Under the pieces are notes generated by a model. The model was given only the letters and a program-made list of their open reading frames with translations. It ran no database searches and had not been told where the DNA came from. From Lichina pygmaea (lineage: Eukaryota; Ascomycota; Lichinomycetes; Lichinales; Lichinaceae), in the NCBI GenBank assembly GCA_963422465.1, contig OY730174.1:186001-250000 (forward strand): DNA of 64,000 nt, given 5' to 3'. The position numbers and the translations under genes are program-made. This document shows positions 54,702 to 64,000 of the stretch, one piece after another; position 1 is the first letter of the stretch, and each line of letters opens with the position of its first letter.

Positions 54702-56340
54702 TCAACCTCGTCCGAACTGGAACCCGCTGAACACACCGCTGCCGACACCGACCCCACCGACCCCACCGACCCCAGAAGGCGTCAGGCCGCCCACACCGGT
54801 CCCCCGGTTCTGGCCGTGAGATCCGGGGGTGTTGGCGAGGCCGACGTGGTCCGTGTTCGGCGTCGTGGTCGCGTTCCCGTTGTTCGAGTACATGGCCGCG
54901 CCGCCGTTGTTCGTCGAGTGGTTCTGGTGCTGGGCGGCGGCGGCGGCGGCGGCGACGGCGGCCGCCGCCGCAGCAACCGCCGCCGGAGCCGGAGCCCCGA
55001 CCCAGTCCAGCCCCCAGATCTGACCGAGGTACTTGTCGTCGTCGATGTGACCGCCAAAGACCACGCGCCGCACCTCCCAGAAGATCTTCCCCGTCACGAG
55101 CGAGTCCGAGCCGGCCTGGTGCTGGTTGCCGACGCGCTTGACGTTCAGCTCGTCCGCGATCGCCTGCAGCCCCGACTGTTGGCCGAGGTTGGCGATGACC
55201 TGGTGCGCCTGCGGCGTGAGGGGCGAGTTGTTGACCGTCTGCGTGCCGCTGGCGTGCTTCATCAGGTACTTGATGTCGTAGATGCTGGGGAAGAAGATGT
55301 TCATGACCTTCCGGAACTCCCGCTCGTCGTCCGGGAGCGGCTTGCACAGCATGATCTTCATCAGGTATCCAAAGTCGTAGCCCGAGTGGAACGAGATCCA
55401 CCGGACGTCCTCCGTGAGCACTAGGCCTGACGTGATCAGGCACGATCCGAACTCGAGTGGGTCGATGCCGTTCTTGTCGTGCAGCTGGAAGTCGAGTCCG
55501 GACTTCTGCAGCAGGTCGATCGACGCCTGAGCGTACATGTCCGTCTCGAGCGAGAAGCGGAAGTTGAACTGCCACGTGCATGGGTATGGCATGAGGTTGT
55601 TGGGGTAGCTGGATCCATTCACGCCCGACGACTCGGCCGGATGCGGTGGAGGAAGCTCTCCGTCCAGCGTGAACAGCGTGACGCCGAGCTGGATGATCTT
55701 CAAGAGATCGACGTTACATCGAAGACATTGGTAGTGGTAGTCGGCCTTGGTCGTGAAGGTGCCCATCGGTCTTGCTACTATGCCAGGGAACTCGGTGTCC
55801 TGCACGCGTTTCAGCACATCGAGTTCGCGCACGCGTCCGGAACGCGGTCCCGAAAAACATCTGGACATCTCCGAACTCCAAACTCACCATGCTCACAAAC
55901 GGATATTTATCTATGAGCGATCTGATCACCGTCATCTCCTGCGCGAGGTTGTTGCGCCACACGTCCCGTATCCGGCCTTTGGACATGCCCTTCCAGTCGG
56001 CCTGGTTGGTCCCGTTGCTCTCCTGCAGCTCTTGCCGCTGGAGAGCAGCGCCGTGGGCAAAGCCCGCCTGGGCAGCTTGACCGCCCAGGCCGGCTCCGTC
56101 GCCGCCGATGCCGGCGAACCCGTTACCGTACTGGTTGTGCGCGTGGGCCCCGTTCGAGCCGAAGAGGTTGAGGTTTGGTTCTGCGTTGCCGAATCCTAGC
56201 TGTGCACCGACCGACGGCGTCACCAGGCTGGCCGACCCGAGGCCTTGGCTGGGATGTTGTAGATGGCGCTGCTGCGGGTTGCCAAACTGCGCCATGCTGG
56301 GCTGACCGCCCTGAAACCTTCCCAGTATTGGCGGCACCAT
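54702..56340 (-). CDS. CCR4-NOT deadenylase subunit CAF1/POP2
   Basis: Exons 56340-55888 and 55799-54702 give 516 residues. The 88-nt GTGAGT...CAG intron splits just before the first catalytic motif: KYPFVSM|DTEFPGIVARP. The DEDD nuclease residues are all visible: Asp and Glu in DTEFPG, Asp in FHSGYDFGYLMKI, Asp in FFPSIYDIKYLMKH, and the GNQHQAGSDSLVTGKIFWEV block. WKGMSKGRIRDVWRNNLAQE is the usual start of the CAF1 domain. The N-terminal 100 residues are Gly/Gln/Asn-rich and the C-terminal 110 hold Ala runs, then Gly/Val/Asn-rich sequence. The protein shortens mRNA poly(A) tails in the cytoplasm with CCR4 and NOT1. It is divergent from NDUFB3, with 404 bp between the starts. Confidence 0.94.
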
Positions 56341-56744
56341 TTCTGCGTTTTGGATCGCGGTCTCGACTACAACTCGAAGGGATCATATGAACGGCGATGT
56401 CGATCATCAGGTCTTGGATTCATCTATAGACAAGACTCAGCAATGAGCTACCTATCTTGGACAATCGATCGGGACGCGACGTACCATGAGCTGTATCTGA
56501 GTTCTTGTCCACCACAACATCCCACCGGGCTCCGTCGGGAGCACCAACTGCCCGCGGGTCGCCAAAATCCAGCTTACGTCAGCAACCTCGGGACTTTGCG
56601 AGGTGCTATAATCACCTCGTACGTCCTTCGACCGCTTCAATTATTGCTGGAGGAGCATTGTCTGTCTTATCCGACAACTGCTTGTAAGTGATGGTACCAA
56701 CTCGACATGAAACCGTCTTCTAAATCTGCAGAGTAGCAGTCACC
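56341..56744. promoter_or_regulatory. Divergent promoter of CAF1/POP2 and NDUFB3
   Basis: About 400 bp between two start codons. It contains a CGGGACGCGACG word at 56469-56480, identical to a word in the pogo-like element TIRs; whether this is a relic or chance cannot be told. No gene is seen. Confidence 0.5.
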
Positions 56745-57052
56745 ATGCCCCCCCGATACGGCCCCCTAACAGGATTCGACGTGAGGAAGTTGGCCTCGGA
56801 AGCTGGTCAACCGGCCAACGACCCGTGGGCTCGCCAGTAGGCCATTTCGATTGCCTTCCTATCTCTCCGATTGTTATCGTCTTGTACTGACTGTCCATTT
56901 TTGTTTGCAGTGAAGCCTGGAGATATAGCCCGCCGTTCTCGCGATGGAATCGGTTCAAGGGGGCTCTTCCAGGGTTTGGATATGCCACGGTGGCCTTCAC
57001 CATCTACTGTGGCTATGAATATCTGTTTTTAAACGACAACAAACATCACTGA
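56745..57052 (+). CDS. NADH:ubiquinone oxidoreductase B12-type subunit (NDUFB3)
   Basis: Two short exons, 56745-56836 and 56911-57052, joined across a 74-nt GTAGGC...CAG intron, give 77 residues. They read MPPRYGPLTGFDVRKLASEA, GQPANDPWARHEAWRYSPPF, SRWNRFKGALPGFGYATVAF, TIYCGYEYLFLNDNKHH. The DPWARxEAWRY and FKGxxPGFGxATVAF blocks and a single hydrophobic span near the C-terminus are those of the complex I accessory subunit B12. It is a single-pass protein of the mitochondrial inner membrane, in the distal membrane arm. Both exons are too short to stand out as long open frames. The start is the first ATG in frame and the length is normal for the family. Confidence 0.9.
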
Positions 57053-58235
57053 GGATCTGGCAAAATGGACGTTCTCTGGTTCATCAAGAGTCTTGCTCGG
57101 CTGAGATGTCCGATCGAAGCTCTATCGGGAAGGTCTCGAGAGATTGGAGTCGTGGTACCTGTCGTCACGAGAGTGAGATTCATTTTCCCTCTATAGCGCG
57201 CAGATGGGCAAGACCACGACGACCATCCAGCCATCTCCCTGGCTCTCCGGCGCCGCGAAATCGCGGAAACCTTCTGCTGGAGGTTCGGGATCTGGATAGT
57301 TGAGACCATGTACTTTGTACGTAGGTACAGGTTGTCCCAAAGAGACCGGGGCGGGCGTCTCTTAGTGGAGCAGCTTCACGGTCTCAATCTCTGTACCAAT
57401 GTGAATCTCGAGTTCAAACTCAAGTCCAGAGAAGATCACCATCGCTATGTTGAATTCAGTCGTGTCCTTGCAGCCATATTGGGTCTCGATGCTCTGCTTA
57501 TCGCCATTGAGTGATACAGCTGTACTTTGATGGTAGCAACAGAGAGAGCTTGATCCGGTACTCCTGTTCGGTTTAAATTCTTTGAGCAGCTTTCTACCGG
57601 TAAGTATCTGGTACGTCGGTAGTCACCTATGTTCCGTACTTGATGACTGCTATAGCTCACCTTATATCATCACCAGTGTTGGGACGAGATATGTATCTAT
57701 GCGTCCACGTGGATACGATGTTAGTCATCAGCATCATACAGTACCGGCACCGTACCGTACTGTCGTAAGTACAGAAGCTGGAACTAATGATCTTCTCAAA
57801 AGTCATCCCGACACCGGAGCGTAGTTCTCACGACGTCCCATGCCACGACTTGGGAAAACTATCAAAGCATCAGTCTCACCCCCCCCGCCAGGGAGTTGCA
57901 CATGCTCAACAGTTGCCGATGACTAACTGAATTTCCCCAAATATTTCTGTGCTCTAGCCATCTCGAAGGCTTGGCCGAATCCAACATCATCCCTCGGTCA
58001 CGAGCTGAGCAAGGGCACGAGTCGAACCTTCTCTCTTGCAATCCGTCCCATCGTTGGAGCCGTTGGCATCGAACTAACCGGCTCCCCGTCGGCGTCTTGC
58101 AGCCGGGCAGCACAAGAGGCCACCCCCACGACTGCCCCACCAAAGCCCTGTGCGGCAGGCAACAGCCGATTCTCACCGCATCTTGAGCGCTACTACTCCG
58201 GCCCACAGGATCAAGTTCGAGACTCCACGATCGCC
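57053..58235. other. Intergenic spacer upstream of the ABCF gene
   Basis: About 1.2 kb. A GTAC patch occurs at 57735-57775. Short open frames exist but none has a motif. The last few hundred bases are the presumed promoter and leader of the ABCF gene. Confidence 0.5.
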
Positions 58236-60326
58236 ATGGTGTCTGCGTCGAAGGCCGCTCGTCAGGCCAAACGAGCCGCCGAGGGTGGTGAAAAGAAAAC
58301 CGCCGCGTCTCGTCTCTCCTCGAAGGCGGCCTCGAAAGCAGGATCCAAGGCATCGTCAGTCGCGGGTGATGAGACTCCGCCGCTCGTTGATGCCAATGGT
58401 GATCCTCTACCAGCAACATCTGACGATAAACTCCCGGACGTGAAGAAGCTGGCGCTTCAAGAAGACAAGCATGGCCTTTCGGACCGAGTGACGACTGGCG
58501 TCTTGGCCTCCATGGCCACTTCGCGGGATATGAAAATCAACTCGACGTCGCTGGTTTTCCACGGCCGTGTTCTCATCACCGACACGACGCTGGAGCTCAA
58601 CTATGGCCGAAGATACGGCTTGCTAGGCGAAAACGGCTGTGGCAAGTCGACTCTGCTGAAAGCGATCGCCAAGCGGGAGTACCCCATCCCGGAGCACATT
58701 GACATATACCTGTTGAACGAAGGCGCCGCGCCGAGTGACCTGGGCGCGCTCGAATGGGTCGTCAAGGAGGCCGAGATCGAGCTGGACAGGCTGGACAAGC
58801 TGGCCGAGGAGGTGTTGGAGAAGGACGGCCCGGAGAGCCCGATATTAGAGGATCTCTACGAGGTAAGGCGGGCTGAATCACCTCGAAGACAGGGAAGGGC
58901 CGCTGATCGGTCCAGCGGATGGAAACCATGGATCCGTCTACCTTCCAAACCAGGGCATCGTTGATCCTCACCGGTCTCGGCTTCAACAAGAAGACGATCC
59001 ACAAGAAGACGAGGGACATGTCCGGTGGCTGGAGGATGCGTGTCGCGCTGGGCAAGGCGCTGTTCGTGAAGCCGTCCCTTCTCTTGCTCGACGACCCGAC
59101 CGCCCACTTGGATCTCGAGGCCTGCGTGTGGCTTGAAGAGTACCTCAAGAAATGGGATCGCACGCTCGTCTTGGTCTCCCACAGCCAAGACTTTATCAAC
59201 GGCGTCTGCACGAACATGATCGACATGCGGATGCAGAAGCTGATATACTACGGCGGCAACTACGACACGTAGGTGCCGAGAGCCGGTCGAAAGGTGGTGG
59301 TAGACGATGCTGATGGGTGCCTGCAGCTACATCAAGACGCGCACCGAGCAGGAAACCAACCAGATGAAGGCCTATCACAAGCAGCAGGAGGAGATCGCCC
59401 ACATCAAAAAGTTCATCGCCTCGGCCGGTACGTACGCGAACTTGGTGCGACAGGCCAAGTCGCGGCAGAAGATCCTGGACAAGATGGAAGCCGACGGCTT
59501 CATACAGCCGGTCATCTCCGACAAGGTCTTCACGTTCCGCTTCGCCGACGTCGAGAAGCTGCCGCCGCCGGTGCTCTCTTTCGATGACGTCACCTTTTCC
59601 TACTCGGGCAAGACCGAGGACAACCTGTACGAGCATCTCGACGTCGGCGTGGACATGGACTCGCGAGTCGCGCTGGTCGGGCCCAACGGCGTGGGCAAAT
59701 CGACGCTGCTGCGGCTCATGACAGGCAAGCTGTCGCCCACCGGCGGCAGCGTCTCGCGCCACACCCATCTCAAGCTCGGCCTCTACAGCCAGCACTCGGC
59801 CGAGCAGCTCGACCTGACCAAGTCGGCCCTCAACTTCGTCCGGGACAAGTACAGCCAGAAGAGCCAGGACTACCAGTTCTGGCGGCAGCAGCTGGGCCGA
59901 TACGGCCTGACGGGAGATTCTCAGACGGCACTCATGGGCACGCTGTCGGAAGGACAGAAGAGCAGAATCGTGTTCGCGCTGCTGGCGATCGAGTCGCCAA
60001 ACATGCTGCTGCTAGACGAGCCGACGAACGGGCTCGACATCCCGACCATCGACAGCTTGGCTGACGCAATCAACGCCTTCAACGGTGGTGTCGTCGTCGT
60101 CTCGCATGACTTCAGGTGTGTTGCAATGTGGCCTGTGCAGCTTGTCGCGAGTGCTGTGTCACCTGTTCAAATCGCTAACGGTACTTTCCATCCCGCTAGG
60201 TTGCTTGACAAGATCGCCAAGGACATCATGGTCTGCGAGCACAAGACCATTCGCCGCTGGGACGGCAGCATCGGGGAGTACAAGAACCATCTGCGCAAGC
60301 ACATGGTCACCAAAGGCGCCGTCTAA
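58236..60326 (+). CDS. ABC-F ATPase, Arb1/ABCF2 type (ribosome biogenesis)
   Basis: Exons 58236-58862, 58916-59268, 59327-60115 and 60200-60326 give 631 residues (yeast Arb1 has 610). Introns of 53, 58 and 84 nt are GT-AG and rebuild [22 protein letters not shown] and [13 protein letters not shown]. The N-terminus is Lys/Ala/Ser-rich. Two nucleotide-binding domains follow: Walker [18 protein letters not shown] with signature [16 protein letters not shown] and Walker [16 protein letters not shown]; then Walker [15 protein letters not shown], signature [17 protein letters not shown] and Walker [14 protein letters not shown]. The two domains are linked by the helical [20 protein letters not shown] region. 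There are no membrane spans. The first Walker B reads DDP, where the usual wording is DEP, which may weaken hydrolysis at that site. The role in 40S and 60S subunit biogenesis is by homology. Confidence 0.93.
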
Positions 60327-62376
60327 GCATCTACAGACGGCCGTGCTCTTGTTGGCTTGCTTTGTTTTCTGCATATCGGCTTGATTGGCGCTCGACGGGG
60401 CTCCGCTGCATCTGCGCATCTCTAGCGGATCCCCTCAGGCCACCGGAAAGCCCTCCGATACAGGCATCCTTGTTTTCGGCCGTGATTGTTTCTTCCAGGG
60501 CTCATCGGGGTGGGGAATAGACAAATAACACCGCGTGACCTTGCCGTGGTTTCTTTTGCAACGCCTGACGGCCTTGAGACTGGATCTGAGGTGACGGTTG
60601 ACAAGTGGGCGGCCGTGATTTCACCGGCACCTGGTCGTCTTGGTGGTGCACCTTTAGGCCTGTCACCTTTGGGCCCCGTCCTTTTTCTTGTGTTTACTTC
60701 TTCCAATGGCTGTCCACTCGCAAGGCGACTCCCTCCTCGCGACACCGTACTTCGCAAGTACTCTCATTTGTTTTTCGGCTGAGCATACATTACAGGATGT
60801 TATAGAGCGAGACAGCTGCTGCTCCCACCTGTTGCACCACCCACCTGCTGCACGACTGACCCCCAAGTTCAACCGATAGTACTGGCGCGCAGCTACTTCA
60901 TTTGATCTGATCTGATCTGATATATCGGCGTCGAGGTCGTACCGTCGTACCGACTATACTTAAGTTCCAGTACATATCTCCATACGTACGAGTACTGGCG
61001 GTACTACGTACCAGAGACCCGACATCGTCGAAGCTGTTTGCAGCCGGCTTCAGAGAGGCCTTGTGGTACATACGTACGTGACGTACGAATATGGAAGTAC
61101 CAGTATGCGGAGGTCCCCAGTGCCACAGCCACATAGTGCTGCGGTCCCAGGTCTGGGGTAGGTGGCTTAGTCAGTCATCTGTCAGCAGACCTAGAGAAGC
61201 CGAGGCCTCGAGTCTTTTGACTCCGTCAGTAGTCACAAGAGAGTGGAAGTACACATGTACGTACGTACGTAAGTACACATACCAAGCCAACTGAGCACGC
61301 CAAAGTACGTACCGTAGGTTTTGTATGTACTAGTACGGAGCACCAGTAGGCAGACTCATGTCGTGCCACTGTGATCTTTAGTTGATCGTGAGGGTACGTA
61401 CGAGTAGCACCTAGCTGTGCTAGCCTACGTATGTACCAGTACTCATTCTGCGAGCTTATAGGCTATGATTCCCTCTGTTCCAGTACCCAAGCCAGGTCGA
61501 CCTCCGTCCATCCTTTGCCAAAGTCGGACGTACGGCCGGGGGAGTAGACGGAGGCCCTCGGGACTCGAAGGGCGTCGTTACCGCGCTGACTAAGACTGCT
61601 GACTAAGCTTCCCCGGCCTTGCCCTGGCGTGCGTAGCTCGGCCCGCGAGCTACGGCCGCAATAGGAACTCCCCATCAGGATGCCGGTGATTAAGTTTTCA
61701 GCTGTTCAGCCCTGCTCGCGTCTTGATTGATTGGTGGATTTGCTCCGGTATCTTTTCTCCGACGGATCGAATGATATCCATCCACAGGCCTGAGGACAAT
61801 TGCTGCCATGCCCCCCCCCCCCCCCCCCCCTGTCATGCAGATTTCTTGCTCCGGTGCCCCCCCTCTTACCTCTGTCACCCCCCCCCCCCCCTCGCTTAGG
61901 TAGATACATACACTTTGCAGAGCTGTCACACATAAAGCTAGGTGTTTTCCCCAAGCTGAACAAGCTATGAGTGCCATAAGTCTTGACAGAGCCACATAGC
62001 AAGCATTTCTCGGTCGCAAATTGTCATAAGCTATATGAGATGCTCAGTCGTACAATAGTGTACTCAAGTCTCAGATTTGATGCCGGATGTCCCTTTTTGG
62101 GGAGGATGTAAATTCCGGCAGCTGTGCGACTGCGCTGATCAGGGGGCTGATGCCCCAGAAGTTTAGCAGTACTTATTGTTACTCCGGGTTACCACGACAT
62201 TAGAAGTACCAGTGGTAAGCGAGGCGCCCACTGAAGCAAGAGGGGGGCAGTAATTCTTCCATGTTTGAATCGCAAAAGCTGAGCCGAAACAGACTGCCGT
62301 GACACCCCCTCGAGTGCCCTCCCCCCCCCCCCCCCCCCCCCCCCCCCCTTTTTCCAACCGTCGACGCCGTGGTCCG
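60327..62376. other. Repeat-rich spacer with GTAC islands and poly-C runs
   Basis: No gene is supported over 2 kb. GTAC islands lie at 60935-61105 and 61250-61440 (e.g. tgtacgtacgtacgtaagtac). Poly-C runs are at 61811-61830 (20), 61878-61891 (14) and 62321-62348 (28). The block 61833-61901 (atgcagatttcttgctccgg and following) is a diverged direct copy of 62414-62472, and 62209-62262 is an inverted partial copy. These look like relics of the TIR element that begins at 62390. Confidence 0.6.
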
Positions 62377-62389
62377 CCCGTCATTCTTT

Positions 62390-62822
62390 CGGACAATTAC
62401 CACCATACCCTCCATTATGCAGATTCGTTACTTTGGTGCCCCCCTCTTACTTCCATACCCCCTCGCTTAGCACAAGTACCTCTAGTTTGGTGGCACTCCC
62501 TGAAGGAACTACGTACTACTAAACTTCTGGGGCATGTGCCCACCGACCGCCCAACTCCAAACTGCTGACGAAGTCCCCACACCACCAAAAATGCCATATA
62601 TGACGTCGAAAATAACATCTGACCTGATAGACATAGATTTAGGCATTGGATACGACCAGAAAAAAAATGCGACTGAAGAATGTGGGTTGTGCGACACGTC
62701 CAAGACTTATGAAGCTTATACTTTGCCTGACTTGAAGAAATATCTAGCTTTATATGGTGTGGCTCGCGGAAGTGCGTATACTGATTTTCGCCGGGGGGCA
62801 TGGAAGTTGCGGTAATTGCCCG
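62390..62822. mobile_element. Small TIR element related to the 11.3-kb foldback element
   Basis: The ends are CGGACAATTACCACC on the left and CGGGCAATTACCGC on the right (read inward). They are flanked by a perfect 9-bp direct repeat TCATTCTTT (62381-62389 and 62823-62831); the wider GCCCGTCATTCTTT also matches because the right end is CCCG. The left terminus continues CCATACCCTCCATTATGCAGATTC, closely matching the terminus at 11289. The 433-bp body has one 94-codon plus frame (MCPPTAQLQTADEVPTPPK...) without recognised motif. A 9-bp target repeat would suit a Mutator-like (MULE-type) non-autonomous element. Confidence 0.65.
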
Positions 62823-62831
62823 TCATTCTTT

Positions 62832-63802
62832 TCTCCTGCGACGGTCGCTACCGCAGTTTTCTTAGCCGAACATGCCGTCAACCAACCATCAGCCCGGCGC
62901 CACTCTGCAAGATCAAGCAAGCGTGGCAAATAAGGGCGAGAAGACCAGTAGGGCTACGCCGCTGGTGCTGACAGCCGCTGCTGACGTATTCGACGAAAAG
63001 GAAACGAGACGCATCACCACACCCTCTTCGGTCTTTCTTCCGTTGCCTGCCTAGGCGCTGATGTTCTTGCCAATACTAGGTACGGTACGACACTGGTGTG
63101 CGCTACGTGCTCTGTACGGCATCGAGCCAACATCGGGAGACGCGGCACAGGAACTCAAGCTTGCGAGGTGGATTGACTTTCGTGTTGCCGATTTCTACGC
63201 CTTGTTTTATTGCTCCCTTTGGGTGATTGTCGCCGACGAAAGGAACGGCTTTCGTCAGCATGAGATCAGCGCAGGAGGAGCTGATCCTTGGTCTCGGTCT
63301 TGCGTTCCCTACGGACTTAAGCACAGGGGGCGACATGTTGGATGACATCTCGGTCGCCGGCACCGTCTCCCCCTCTCTTACCACTACAAGACATACTCGT
63401 CGACGACGAGTCAACGGCGGAAAGCACCGGGAAAAGCGCAGCTGTCAAGTCAAGGTGAGACCGCTGCGCGGGACGATGAAACGGCGCCGCCGTGCCCGTG
63501 CCGGCCCCCGCTGTACTTGTACTCTGTAGGCCTTGCCGTGCCTGAGGCCGGGAGTGTTGGCCCGGTGGCCCGGTCTGAGCGTGCCGCAAGGGCCTCCGAA
63601 GGAAACCGGCGACTATACTCGCGATCGTTGTCGTGTGCAGTTCATCCGAAGGCCAGTTCCAACGTTGCTTCCCATCTTACGGGTAGTATCGAGGGGTCCT
63701 TCTACATGAGTTGCGTCGAGGGTCGGGCGCTTCGTACAGAAACGTGCTCCTGTTGAGACCAGCCCGAGACCGGAACCGGTGCATGTGGATCCGTTGGGCA
63801 TC
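62832..63802. other. Unassigned region before the right-edge gene
   Basis: Two plus-strand stretches look mildly coding: 62872-63054 (MPSTNHQPGATLQDQASVAN..., 60 codons) and about 63390-63462 (LQDILVDDESTAESTGKSAA...). No splice joins them convincingly and no family is recognised. They may be 5' exons of the gene at the edge or a separate small gene. Confidence 0.3.
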
Positions 63803-64000
63803 ATGGGCCAGACATTCATTGGGGACGTCTTCATTCTATCGCAGCTGGCCGTCAGGGTTGGACGCGCCTTCGCAGCCTGTCCCGCCGGAGCGCCAGAGGA
63901 CTTTGCCGAGGTTGACCATCAGATCAAGGCGCTCACCGTCCAGCTGGATGCTCTCGCAGATGCCCTCGAGCTTGACGCCATTGCCGTGACAAGCGCCAAG
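63803..64000 (+). CDS. N-terminal domain of a probable fungal STAND/NLR-like or related protein (cut by window edge)
   Basis: From ATG 63803 the frame reads MGQTFIGDVFILSQLAVRVG, RAFAACPAGAPEDFAEVDHQ, IKALTVQLDALADALELDAI and continues past the window. The pattern LGI.GQ..IGDVF.L..LA.RVG.AF...APEDFAEV...I..LT..L..LADAL is the N-terminal helical domain found ahead of NACHT/ankyrin, kinase or other modules in many Sordariomycete proteins. The frame upstream reads PVHVDPLGIMGQ; the family usually starts M(D)PLGI, and here the Met position is GTG, so either the start has moved to 63803 or an upstream exon supplies it. What follows the domain cannot be seen. Confidence 0.5.
   Translation, partial: MGQTFIGDVFILSQLAVRVGRAFAACPAGAPEDFAEVDHQIKALTVQLDALADALELDAIAVTSAK

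Noticed and set aside
54298-55581. Long Arg/Gly-rich frame antisense or out of frame to the deadenylase
   Set aside because: It is a shadow of the CAF1/POP2 exon caused by high GC; the true frame has the DEDD motifs.
56469-56480. CGGGACGCGACG as a transposon footprint between CAF1 and NDUFB3
   Set aside because: The word matches the pogo-like TIR but is only 12 bases with no further similarity, so chance is likely.

Overview
The window is nuclear DNA of a filamentous ascomycete (Pezizomycotina, most likely a Sordariomycete). The evidence is a set of conserved single-copy fungal genes broken by short GT-AG introns of about 45-150 nt, compact GC-rich coding regions, and AT-richer gaps full of simple repeats. 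About 18 protein genes can be built with consistent reading frames. No tRNA, rRNA or CRISPR was seen.

Layout. 0-3 kb: one uncertain secreted-protein candidate and repeat-rich spacer. 3.3-7.5 kb: Mto1/ApsB-type microtubule organiser. 8.5-10.7 kb: unknown multi-pass membrane protein. 11.3-15.1 kb: DNA-transposon relics, namely a 1.2-kb long-TIR foldback element and a 1.2-kb degenerate pogo-like element. 15.3-18.2 kb: kinesin-6-like motor. 19.9-20.6 kb: hypothetical protein. 21.4-23.5 kb: mitochondrial SUGCT-like CoA transferase. 24.1-25.9 kb: PHD-finger protein of the Cph1/Cph2 type. 27.6-30.6 kb: TFIIIB subunit BRF1. 31.2-33.8 kb: cysteinyl-tRNA synthetase with a possible mitochondrial start. 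34.8-36.3 kb: NIPA-type transporter. 36.8-38.7 kb: WDR70. 41.2-52.1 kb: a probable mycosporine biosynthetic cluster. 52.4-60.3 kb: Sec72, CAF1/POP2 deadenylase, NDUFB3 and ABCF2/Arb1. 60.3-64 kb: poly-C and TIR-element debris, then the first codons of a probable STAND-type protein running off the edge.

The most interesting region is 41.2-52.1 kb. It holds a membrane-anchored ATP-grasp ligase (mysC-like), a secreted GH127 (DUF1680) glycosidase, a sugar-phosphate cyclase of the demethyl-4-deoxygadusol synthase type (mysA-like) and a COMT-type O-methyltransferase (mysB-like). Known chemistry predicts sedoheptulose 7-phosphate to demethyl-4-deoxygadusol (cyclase), to 4-deoxygadusol (methyltransferase), to a mono-substituted mycosporine (ATP-grasp). 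No mysD, NRPS-like mysE or mysH partner is visible. The GH127 gene shares a 460-bp divergent promoter with the ligase, and that promoter holds a perfect TGACGTCA bZIP site. A link between GH127 and mycosporines is unfamiliar to me and may mean processing of glycosylated mycosporines.

The spacers carry two unusual sequence features: a dispersed CGTACG/CCGTACGG-type palindrome in dense intergenic islands, and seven runs of 14-32 C or G. Exon coordinates were read from splice motifs, frame continuity and family motifs; none has been tested against transcripts.
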